A stretch of 64,000 nucleotides of DNA. Source: Mactra quadrangularis. Lineage: Eukaryota; Mollusca; Bivalvia; Venerida; Mactridae. Shown piece after piece: positions 54,658-64,000 of this stretch. The notes under the pieces are model-generated. The model saw only the letters and a program-made list of their open reading frames with translations, made no database searches and was not told the DNA's origin. Where the stretch lies: contig CM046311.1 of the NCBI GenBank assembly GCA_025267735.1, positions 19,745,020-19,809,019 of the forward strand, in the 5' to 3' direction. Every line of letters starts with the position of its first letter. The stretch's first letter is position 1. The translations under genes were made by a program, and so were the position numbers.

Positions 54658-56307
54658 ATGATCATGAAGCTCTATTCACTTTGCAAGTTGTCTATTTTCT
54701 TTGGTCATCTCTTGCCAGGCTGTGTTGCTGTAAAAAACGTATTGTTCATTGTTGTCGACGACTTGAGACCAGAACTCGAACCATACTTAGACAGTAATAG
54801 GTTTCCTCAATTATTTGAGAACATTCGCACGCCAAATATCAATAAGTTAGCTAAGAAGAGCATTGTTTTTCATAACGCCTTTGTTCAATTTCCATTATGT
54901 GCCCCGAGCAGAGCATCTGTTCTAACAGGCAGACGACCCGATACAACAAAAGTTTATGGCTTCCAAACCTACTTCAGACACGCTGGTAATTTTACGACCA
55001 TTCCACAATTTTACAAGAATAATGGATACCATTCAGTTGGGTTTGGTAAAGTATTCCACACGTCAGAACATGACTGGAGTAATGATGATATATCATGGAC
55101 AGAACCATTTTGGAAACCTAAAAGAACTTATGAGGTTAAGTGCTGTAGCTGGAATGCTATACCGGACGCTAACTTGAAAGATGCCCCTCTTCAAGACATG
55201 GAAATCGCTGACAAAACAATAGACAAGATGAGGAGTTTTGCTGATGATGCAAAGTCTGGCAATAAACATTTCTTCCTTGCAGCAGGATTTCGTAGACCTC
55301 ACATTCCTTTTATTTTCCCTGAATCATTTCTGGACTATTACCCTGACAAAACTATTAAGCTCCCCGAAAATAGATATGCACCACAAAATATGCCTGAGAT
55401 AGGATGGAGCAGTTATGAAGGATTTAGAAAATATGACGACGTGAAAAAATATCATGTGACAGGAAATTTTAATACGACCATGCCCAAGGAACTAACTATA
55501 AAATTAAGGAAAGCATATTACAGTGCTGTCAGTTTTGTGGACAGCCAAGTTGGGCGAGTATTAGACGAATTAAAGAAACTGGAACTAGCTGCCGATACTG
55601 TTATAGTGTTTTGGGGAGATCATGGCTTCCATCTTGGTGAGAATGGTGAATGGTTAAAGCAAACTTTGTTCGATCTAGCCAACCATGCACCTTTAATGTT
55701 GAGTGTGCCCGGTGTGACCAATCATAAGATTGATACTCATGAGTTAGTTGAACATGTCGATATACTGCCAACTTTACTTGAAGCAACTGGTCATGACGTT
55801 CCTGAAAAGTGTCCGGATGAATCCAGTCAAGTCTCATTGTGTACTGAGGGTACTAGTTTAATACCTCTTGTGGCGTCACCTAATGTTCCCCTGAAGGAAC
55901 ACGTCTTCTCTCAATTTGCGAAAGAAGACACAATGGGATATTCCATACGTACCAAACACTACAGGTATACAGAATGGATCAAGCACGACAAGAAGACAGG
56001 CAAGTTTAACTGGGACGTTGTTAAAGCAAGGGAACTGTATGACCACAAGAATGGTGTAATTGAAAATATCAATGTCGTAGATTATGATGAATACGAAGAA
56101 AAGGTACAATCATTATCTATAAAACTAAGACAAGGGTGGAAGAATGCTTTATACAATGATAGGATAGGGAGATTGGAAGATGCCTTAGGTAAAAAGAACC
56201 AAGATGAGTTGGCAGTCGAAGATGTCATGGATGAACTATCTATCGACAGAAGCATTGATGATATTTATGAAAAGAATGGCAAAAAAGCCTTCAAGTCTGG
56301 AAATTAG
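54658..56307 (+). CDS. IDS: Iduronate-2-sulfatase-like lysosomal sulfatase, single coding exon
   Basis: 549 codons from ATG 54658 to TAG. The open frame extends back to a TTG at 54625, but an in-frame TGA precedes it at 54619, so an ATG start is preferred. A second ATG at 54664 is an alternative. Numbering from 54658: hydrophobic N-terminus to about residue 25 (signal peptide), metal Asp pair in VVDDLRPE (D34, D35), catalytic CAPSRASVLTG (C81, the Cys converted to formylglycine by SUMF1-type enzymes), TGRRPDTT, GKVFH (K131, H134), RRPHIPF (H215), GDHGFHLGENGEW (D321, H322, K334) and C-terminal MGYSIRT. N-glycosylation sequons lie at N111 and N272. Known of the family: removes 2-O-sulfate from iduronate in heparan and dermatan sulfate in lysosomes. 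The length fits (human 550 aa). All key residues are intact, so it is probably functional. Human IDS has multiple exons, so the uninterrupted frame suggests a retrogene or intron loss. Substrate specificity is inferred. Confidence 0.9.
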   Translation: MIMKLYSLCKLSIFFGHLLPGCVAVKNVLFIVVDDLRPELEPYLDSNRFPQLFENIRTPNINKLAKKSIVFHNAFVQFPLCAPSRASVLTGRRPDTTKVYGFQTYFRHAGNFTTIPQFYKNNGYHSVGFGKVFHTSEHDWSNDDISWTEPFWKPKRTYEVKCCSWNAIPDANLKDAPLQDMEIADKTIDKMRSFADDAKSGNKHFFLAAGFRRPHIPFIFPESFLDYYPDKTIKLPENRYAPQNMPEIGWSSYEGFRKYDDVKKYHVTGNFNTTMPKELTIKLRKAYYSAVSFVDSQVGRVLDELKKLELAADTVIVFWGDHGFHLGENGEWLKQTLFDLANHAPLMLSVPGVTNHKIDTHELVEHVDILPTLLEATGHDVPEKCPDESSQVSLCTEGTSLIPLVASPNVPLKEHVFSQFAKEDTMGYSIRTKHYRYTEWIKHDKKTGKFNWDVVKARELYDHKNGVIENINVVDYDEYEEKVQSLSIKLRQGWKNALYNDRIGRLEDALGKKNQDELAVEDVMDELSIDRSIDDIYEKNGKKAFKSGN

Positions 56308-56398
56308 GTTTACCAAATATAAATAAAAATGACAGCATAAACAAGTTTACATTTACAACTGATGTATGTTTTCCTGTGATGATTGCATCCATTAACAT

Positions 56399-56404
56399 AA
56401 TAAA
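56399..56404 (+). promoter_or_regulatory. Polyadenylation signal of the sulfatase gene
   Basis: AATAAA 92 bp after the stop, followed within 20-40 bp by a GT-rich stretch (GCTGTGTCTGG...TTGTTTTG). An earlier AATAAA at 56322-56327 is an alternative. No genomic poly(A) tract follows either signal. Confidence 0.6.
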
Positions 56405-58469
56405 GAATTGATCGTACCAGCTGTGTCTGGTTTATAGATTGTTTTGAAATATTTCTTTTAATATTATAAACATTATTGTAGTCCGACAGTATTAACATGA
56501 GCTTGACCTTTTTTGCAAGAATATACTAAACTCAGTATTTACAGTCTATCTTCGTCTTCTTTTGTAAATCGCGCTTTATGTGAAGCTTTCGGCAAAATGC
56601 ACGTACTAAACAATTAATTTTGTTTTTAGTATGTCGACCCAGTTGAGAAAAGCGTCTAAAAAGTGGTTCGCTGTTCCCATCGGTATAACAGCAATATTTT
56701 GATGGTTGAGGATAGAAAAAATCGTGCTCTTTACGAATCTGCCTGGTGATTTTTCAAATTTTGGGGCCGGAAGATGCTATTGGCCAAACACCGATGACGT
56801 CACTAATTTCTAAAAAATCGCCTTTAAACTTTAGAACCGCCTTGCTCGCTTATTTGTCATATTTCAAACAAGAAAATTTGGTTCTAATTTATGATATGCT
56901 TCGACTTTAAGATTATGTAAATGATTTGAAAATAATCTGGTGCTGGAAGCATTGGTCATCAAAAGAAGTGATTACGTCACATTTTTACCATTTTCCGAGG
57001 TACAAGTTTCAAACGTCATATGTTCAATTTTTTTTAATCGAATGCACGGAAGGTTCGACGATGCCATGTAGATAAAAAATATCAATTAGAAAAATACTTG
57101 ATGATAAAACATTAGCGAATATCAGCTTTCTAACCAACCCTAACCAATCGCAGTTTTGTTTATAATCCTGCAGTAAAATGCAATTTTAAGGTGAACCCTG
57201 CACTTGAGTCCCTTCAAAGTTTTTTTGCAGTTTCTATGTCATGGTATACATGTAGTTCTGTTATATACAGTAAACCTGTCACAACTTGAATAATTACATT
57301 GTACCAATGTCGCTGGAATTTGCTGAGCACTAAATCTATCTGACGACATTGGTGTGCTGATACTCATTTTGAAATATCCATATTGTAACAGTGACACTAT
57401 AACAAAGGGTTCAACTGGCACTCGTCAGAAAGTAATGTTACGAGTCAGTCAGTTATTAACAATGTAAAGAATACACTATTAGCATGTATGTAAAATATGT
57501 TTTTAAAGCTGGTTCACCTATCCTACATCAAAAGTGAAGACAGTTATGATATCTTTTGGCCATAAGGTAGCACCCACTTGGATACTTTCTAAAGATGATA
57601 TTCATTAATATATTAAGTTTACCATTGCATGTGATGTGCTTAGGGTGTTGAGTGCATAATACTCTGTAAACAGTAATTTGTGTCCTCACTTGAACATGTT
57701 GTTATCAACATACAAACACGACCAGAACAATTGTGCTATCGTTATGTAATATTAGACTGAAGCAAACTTAAACATTTAAGCATATATTCAAATTTAGTCT
57801 AGTTTAGTCAAGTCAGACTATGTCATTGTTTGTGTAATGATAATAATAGATAATAGAGCTCAGTTAATTTTTTTTCTTCCTCATTTTTTGGCACATGTTT
57901 ATTTGCAATTTATATAATGCTTCAGATTATTTTTATGGCATCGAAAAATTTCAACTAAAAGGATTATAAGCTTTTCAAATATCCACACATACTGCAACCT
58001 TAAACAAAATGGCAGCACTTCATAATGATCCTTTAATAAATTGTCTTATAAACAGTATATTAACCAACTTTTATTTTCCCATTTATCTTTATTTAAATGG
58101 CTTACATTTTGAACATACAAATTAGTTTGCCCATTCCAATAATTTATCAAATTTTCCTTACATTAAATCCAGTAAATAAGAAACATCATTAATTAACTGT
58201 ATGATATAGGACTTTTAATTCAGAGCTGATATGGCGTTTACTACGGCATTATAACCAAATACGCGGCCATTATGGAAAAACACGGCCTTGAATATATACC
58301 TCGGCTATTATTATATATTCAGGCATTTTGATTGGTTCCGATTCTCATAATGGCCGAATTTTCTCATGAAGACCGTGTATTTCTTCCACAGAAAAAATGC
58401 CGCCATATTGAATGTTGGTACAATCAAGAGTGTTTCTTGATACGAACCCTATCTGCGACGATGGTGAAT

Positions 58470-58599
58470 TAAGTGTTTTCATAATGGCCTGTTATTTGGC
58501 TGAAGACACTCAAGACAGTCGTTATAGACTGAGGCCACAGGCCGAAGGCTAATATGACTGTCTTCAGCCAAATAACGATGCGATTATGAAAACACTTCA
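58470..58599. repeat. Hairpin repeat GGCTGAAGACA / TGTCTTCAGCC
   Basis: AAGTGTTTTCATAATGG and TTATTTGGCTGAAGACA on the left pair with TGTCTTCAGCCAAATAA and TTATGAAAACACTT on the right, around a GGCCACAGGCC loop. Confidence 0.8.
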
Positions 58600-59024
58600 T
58601 TATTTATATTACATTATTGCTAAAAAATTAGGACTGGTTGAAATTGCTTCGTAACCGTAATCTTGGACACCACCTTGAATCTTGAGTTGATAATACATAA
58701 TCAGGTGGGATTAACTAGTTTTACAAACTGGAGAGTTTAAGAATAAAAAAGTAACAACAAAAAACCCATTGTAACTTAAACCCACACGTGATTGTTCTCG
58801 TCCATGTATGTATATTATACACTAAACTATTTGATCATATCTACCATTTAAGCCGCTATTTTGGATTTATTATTGTATATTATAACTTATAACTTAGTGA
58901 AACAAGTCGGTTTCTTTAATTACATTAACTATTCTGTAAGTAAAAAAATTTCTACACCACTCAGTCTCTTTCTGATAGTTTGTATTTATATACTGGGATA
59001 TTAGCCTTTATCTGCAATTTTAAC

Positions 59025-59060
59025 GCCATTTTGACCGCCATTTTGACCGCCATTTTGAAT
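59025..59060. repeat. Three GCCATTTTGACC units
   Basis: CGCCATTTTGACC repeated directly, then GCCATTTTGAATTT. Resembles the AAAATGGC core of the units in 17208-20123. Confidence 0.7.
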
Positions 59061-59957
59061 TTAAAGATTTGAATATGAATAACAAAATTTAGCCAACTGG
59101 ATCTTCAGATGTTGAAACCGCTTTTGTCCTTCATTTTAAGAACATAATGTGTAAAAATACATTTCGCATGTATAATTTAGCCTCTAGTCGCCATCTTGGT
59201 CGCCATCTTGGATTCTGGGAGTTGCCCAATGATGACAAAGTGGCATCAATCGGATTTGAAATCAGAGAGACCATGTCTACCAATAAATTGAATAACATTT
59301 TCTACATTCTTTCGTGCAAGGTCATCCTTGGTGTTGGCCGGACTAAATCGATCAAGTCGTGTCAATGACAGGATGTTTTTCATAATGATGAAATGGTTTT
59401 GAATTCAGTGACTTCAATTTTACGATCAACTGAAGATGTACTTTAAAATTAATTTATGTTATTTCCATTATTTGGTTTTGGCTTAACGACACACTAATTC
59501 AAAATTCATACACCAACAGTGCAATAGTGTGTGCAAACGAAAAATGTTCCTAATAAAACTGCAACACTACAAACATTTATATCATTTGCATAAGTTGCCT
59601 ATTATGGTAATAGCAGGCTTTATGAAAATAAGTATACATTGATTATGACTAGCAAATGACTAATCCTTTGATCAATGAGGACATTCCAAACATTAAATCC
59701 ATCCGAGCAAATGGCTTTGATTCAACATATAATGATTTGTTCGATAAATATGATACACAAAAGTAAAGCATAACAATAGTACTAGTGAATGTAATGCTAA
59801 ATACCGTATGTTGTACTTAAATTTTAATATAAATCGTTCACACAAAGAAAGACAGTCCACTTGTAATAACTAATTGCATTCATTTGCATATCAAAATCAT
59901 CTGATCATATTATTGTTATATCATATGATGGCTAGACACTAAAACATGGGTGGAGAC

Positions 59958-60523
59958 CAATCTGATTAAAAACCCGATCTAAAATTTTACCGCTCGCATA
60001 CTCGCTAATTTAGATCTGGCCTTTTCCAAACGAAGGTCACGTTCAGGTGACCTTTTCTCATCATAATATTCATGACGAAATTGTTATGATACGTAACTTG
60101 TTTACATTGTCTACGTCACGCAATTTGAAATGAGCCACCCAATCGCAGACTAGAGATCCAGTTCGACAACGCGAGTAGAACAGTAGCCTGTTCAATTACA
60201 CTAAACGTTACAGAACGTTACATAACGATACATTCGGAACTCCTCGGTCATTCGCTGCGAATAATCTAATCTAATACACAAATATGCGATCGTTAAGGCG
60301 ATGAGTGATGTTTCAAAATTTACGGACTATAAACGAAATATCCTTCAATGCTAAACGATCATATATTTGTTTACTTCAACACCGGTAGTTTCAAAATAGC
60401 GTCTAAATATGTCCGAGATTAATCGCAACGAATGGCCGAGGAATTCCGAATGTATCGTTACGGAACGTTTTGTAACGTTCGCGGTAACTGAACGCAGGGC
60501 ATGATCTCTGTTTACGGAGATTG
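59958..60523 (-). mobile_element. Mutator-like MITE, copy 3, inverted, deleted and carrying a nested element
   Basis: The same family in reverse: starts CAATCTGATT, ends GGAGATTG, with a 9-bp duplication GGTGGAGAC at 59949-59957 and 60524-60532. About 140 bp of the family's interior is missing, and a different MITE occupies about 60184-60499. Confidence 0.78.
60184..60499. mobile_element. ATTCGGAAC-type foldback MITE nested in the Mutator-like copy
   Basis: Almost palindromic. The left arm has GTTCAATTAC, AACGTTACAGAACGTT and CATTCGGAACTCCTCGG; the right arm has the reverse, ending AACGTTCGCGGTAACTGAAC. Closely similar to 46418-46712. Confidence 0.78.
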
Positions 60524-61849
60524 GGTGGAGACTTGTGTTTTAAATTGTATCATGATTGGTTATTGTGTAATTAGCGAAAAACACAATTTCGGTAATAGCA
60601 GACTCAATTTGCATATTATGCAAATTAATCACGGATGACATGTCGTCATCACTTAGTTTCTTAATCAGCTCTGTTCAATGATTCAAAAACTGCATAAAAT
60701 TGTCAAAGCCTCATCAGCATGATAGAAAATTGCATTAATATACGTGACACCATGCAATAGAACAATTAGTGCAAATCCTACAACTTATAATGTGATTTGA
60801 ATATTTTGCATATCTTAATTAAAATCTTTATTTGCTGATTTAATATTATCGTTTGATATATTTGTTTTGAATAAGTACAAAATTAGCATAACATAAACAT
60901 ATGTTACTCAAAATATCCATGCAAAGGACGTTGTAATCATTGATTACTAAAATACCTAACTTGCATATCTAAATGATCTGATCAAGTTGAAATTAGTACC
61001 ATATGATAGATAGACCATGAAAACATGGGTATGAAGGCTTATCTTAGATATCTATCTATCTAAGTTAGTTATTGTGTTACAATGTATTAAGGAAAAACGG
61101 AATTTCGACAATGGCAGCCTTAAATTACATTATATGCAAATTGTTAAAGAAAGATAATGTGTCATTACTCGGATTCTTATTCAGCACCGTTCAAAGACAT
61201 ATAAACTGCAAAAAAACTTTGAAGGGACTCAAGTGCAGGGTTCATCTTAAATATTGCATTTTACTGCAGGATTATAAACTAAAGTGCGATTGGTAAGGGT
61301 TGGTTAAGGAGCTGATATTCGCTAATGTTTTATCATCAAGTATTTTTTAATTGATGTATTTTATCTACATGGCATCGTCGAACCTTCCGTGCATTCGATT
61401 TAAATTTTTTTGAACATATGACGTTTGAAACTTGTACCTCGGAAAATGGTAAAAATGTGACGTAATCACTTGTTTTGATGATCAATGCTTCCAGCACCAG
61501 ATCATTTTCAAATCATTTCCATAGTCTTAAAGTCGAAGCATATCATAAATTAGAACTAAATTTTCTTGTTTGAAATTTGACAAATAAGCGAGCAATGCGT
61601 TTCTAAAGTTTAAAAGCGATTTTTTTAGAAATTAGTGACGTCATCGGTGTTTGGCCAATAGCATCTTCCGGCCCAAAAATTTGAAAAATCACTTGCAGAT
61701 TCGTAAAGAGCACGATTTTTTCTATCCACAACCATCAAAATATTGCTGTTATACCGATGGGAACAGCGAACCACTTTTTAGACGCTTTTCTCAACTGGGC
61801 CGACATACTACAAAAAAAATGTGTCCAAAATCAAAAGTGAAATAACAAG

Positions 61850-62900
61850 CTACTTGCCAATAGCTGTTGAAAAGGATTTCTTCAAACTGTATGACGTAGA
61901 GCTTTCATATTTGGCATGTAGGATTACCTCAGGGTCCTCTACGAAGATCGTTCAAATTATGCCCATGGGGTCAAAATTGACACCACCCCATGGACCATAT
62001 GTTTTACACAAAATTATATAAGGAAATGTTTAATAATCCTTTTTTTGTAATACTGAAAGGCCAAGAGCTTTTATATTTGGATTGTGACCTAAAGTCAGTT
62101 TTCCATACAGCTAAAAAAGCGTAACAAGATTGTGTCAGATGTCCTCAGTATCTATAGCTCCAAGATGAGCAATCTAGGGTCGTGAGGACTTACATTCACA
62201 TGAGGGAACTGTTTTTACAGGAGTGTGATGTAAATGACGTGACCCTTTTAGACACTGCTAATAATAGATTTATAGTCAGCTTACAGTCTAATTTTTAAAA
62301 CATTATCACACCAAGGGTGTTCGCTCTCTCTGACTAGAATTATCACCCCCTAAAATCAGCTGCGCTTCGGGCCATATACCTTCCTCAGTCTGACCAACCA
62401 GTCCGTAAACTTGCATATTGCCCTCATGGCCATGTATCATTTGTTAAATATACACTAACTAAAGTATGAAATTATATAAAAAATTGCCCCTAAATATTGA
62501 TGTATAAATAAACTGGCTATGTTTATATGCAATATTTACGTGGACGACCTGTAGCTGATGACTATCATTGTTTGTAAAATTCTCAATTTCATACCAAAAC
62601 GTGATTTGTACTCGGGCGCGAGTCTACCTAACATTTGAAGTTGCTATATCCATGTTTTACTTTGTTTTTCATTCATGAATTAGAATCATAATTGACATTA
62701 AATTTCAATGACACATTACTTTTTTCTAATTTTCCATGACTTTTACATCACACTTTCCCTAAAATCAAAATTCCACGATTTAATAAAAATCTCAATTTCC
62801 ATGATTTTTCTAGTTTGCATGAACACTGAAGTCAGACAAGACTGGCACAAGAATTCTACATCCCTGGGAGTGGGAATGAAAAGCTAGTCTGTGTCTTAAA
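61850..62900. other. Stretch with no recognised feature
   Basis: No exon with family similarity, RNA gene or inverted repeat was recognised between the inverted-repeat structure and the last SINE. Confidence 0.35.
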
Positions 62901-62910
62901 ACATTAGGAA

Positions 62911-63203
62911 GCCTCCCAGCTAGCTCAGTTGGTAGCACGCAAGTCTACTGATCAAGGGGTCGTGGGTTCGATTCCCGGGTTGGGCATACTTTCATGGAGC
63001 TTGGTTATGAAATTATTTCTACGGCCATTCTCCCTACTACCAATGATTTTTTATCAGTCACTGACGAAAGTATGTACTTAATAGTTGGTTAACAGCTTAA
63101 TCCAGAGATTTAGCCTTTTCCAGGAACAGTGAGTAGGTTGGCTGACTGCCATTACATGACCTATACAATGTGTTGCTACGGCGTTAACCCCAACAAAACA
63201 AAG
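62911..63203 (+). mobile_element. SINE-B copy 5, full length
   Basis: Best head of the family: GCTAGCTCAGTTGGTAGCAC and GGGTTCGATTCCC. Body GAGATTTAGCCTTTTCCAGG, tail TGTTGCTACGGCGTTAAC. The target-site duplication is not clear. Confidence 0.82.
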
Positions 63204-63363
63204 CATTGGACTTTCTTGTGAATCACGAAGAGACAAACACAGATTAATAAATAAAACAACAATTTTTATTTTATCTTTAAAATAAAGATGTGATCAAATT
63301 CAATCAATGAAATATATATATTAATGATTCTCAATAAACAATATGGTTAACAAATATTGTTCG

Positions 63364-63596
63364 TTTTTTCTCAACTGTCAAAGCTTGAATGATTTCACAG
63401 TGACTGAATGCATTGTTTTTGTACCGGCGGCCTAATTGTTACTAAAAATATCTTGACTAAAACATATCATACGACATAAGAAACTTTACTCAATCATAAT
63501 ACACACTTTCGGAAACTCATTGGTGTAATACGACAATAATTTTAACAAATGCATTCACTATGAAATTATTCATGTTTTGACAGTTGAGAAAAAAGA
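63364..63596. mobile_element. Hairpin MITE with TTTTTTCTCAACTGTCAAA ends, first of a pair
   Basis: Left end TCTCAACTGTCAAAGC...TGATTTCACAGTG; right end TGAAATTATTCATGTTTTGACAGTTGAGAA, its inverse. Confidence 0.75.
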
Positions 63597-63625
63597 ACAA
63601 TACATATAAAAATCTTGTAAAGTCC

Positions 63626-63755
63626 ATTTTTTCTCAACTGTCAAAGTTTGAATAATTTCACGGTGATAGAATACACACTATCACACAATCACGAGTGTTA
63701 GACAAAGAGCTTGATATCACTGTGAAATTATTCATGTTTTGACAGTTGAGAAAAT
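63626..63755. mobile_element. Hairpin MITE, second of the pair, shorter
   Basis: Same ends (TTTTTTCTCAACTGTCAAA / GACAGTTGAGAAAA) 30 bp downstream of the first and in the same register; the interior is about 100 bp shorter. Confidence 0.75.
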
Positions 63756-64000
63756 ACGAACGATAACAATATGACATTGTTTAACATGTAAATAATGTAA
63801 TAGTGTAATTGTAATGTGGAAACCACATTGAAGCCGGATTTAAAAAACGTTAACGCAAAACTAACAAAGGGAAATAATCCATACTAAAGGCAGGTAGAGT
63901 GGTGTTTACTTTCTAATTCTGTTCATCACATGGTATGTTATTATTGTATGAAGTTTAATTAAGATCTGACAATAAATGGCAGAAATATATGCTGAATTGA

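Larger units (their letters stand above)
56620..61830. mobile_element. Large inverted-repeat structure downstream of the sulfatase gene
   Basis: Left arm about 56620-57241 and right arm about 61195-61830 are strongly similar in inverse orientation: GTATGTCG(A/G)CCCAGTTGAG, CATCGGTATAACAGCAATAT, AATTAGTGACGTCATCGG and ACTTGAGTCCCTTCAAAG all pair. The 3.95-kb middle holds the Mutator-like copy and its nested MITE, a hairpin (58470-58599), and diverged direct repeats around 59870-61030. No transposase frame. Confidence 0.65.

Noticed and set aside
59147..59368. 73-aa plus-strand frame
   Set aside because: Starts in GCCATCTTGG repeats; no recognised domain, and lies inside the large inverted-repeat structure.

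Overview
This is a eukaryotic nuclear window, AT-rich and gene-poor. It has spliceosomal GT-AG introns, tRNA-derived SINEs with target-site duplications, many small inverted-repeat DNA elements, and remnants of non-LTR retrotransposons. The repeat style and the proteins suggest a lophotrochozoan, most likely a mollusc such as a bivalve. That placement is inference from general familiarity, not from a database search.

Two cellular genes can be supported. The first is a complete minus-strand gene for a ZMYND19-like (MIZIP) protein. It has six coding exons between 37142 (ATG) and 5497 (stop), reconstructed exon by exon; all five introns are GT-AG and all phases agree, giving 234 codons with a full C-terminal MYND zinc finger. 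Most of its exons are too short to stand out as open frames. Intron 1 is about 26 kb and fills 40% of the window. The second is a plus-strand, single-coding-exon iduronate-2-sulfatase-like gene at 54658-56307 (549 aa), with the catalytic CxPSR motif and metal-binding residues intact, a probable signal peptide, a 3' splice site in its 5' leader and polyadenylation signals downstream.

Everything else is repeat-derived or unassigned. 1-5.1 kb: diverged tandem units, a (CCAA)n tract, small MITEs, a 39-bp satellite and an AT-rich minisatellite. 5.1-37.1 kb: the ZMYND19-like gene, its introns packed with four SINE families, Mutator-, hAT-, Tc1/mariner-, pogo- and Harbinger-like MITEs, and two very long inverted-repeat structures (17.2-20.1 kb and 31.1-35.4 kb). 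37.1-54.6 kb: the promoter side of that gene, foldback elements, a palindrome that encodes a hydrophobic peptide in both arms, and two decayed reverse-transcriptase C-termini, one with an in-frame 15-bp expansion and one split by a SINE. 54.6-56.4 kb: the sulfatase gene. 56.6-61.8 kb: a third large inverted-repeat structure holding nested MITEs. 61.8-64 kb: a SINE, two adjacent hairpin elements and a dispersed repeat.

The two genes do not form an operon or an obvious functional unit. The most informative observations are the reconstructed ZMYND19-like gene, a SINE sitting 15 bp from one of its splice acceptors, the intronless sulfatase coding region, and several nested transposon insertions whose order can be read from their target-site duplications.
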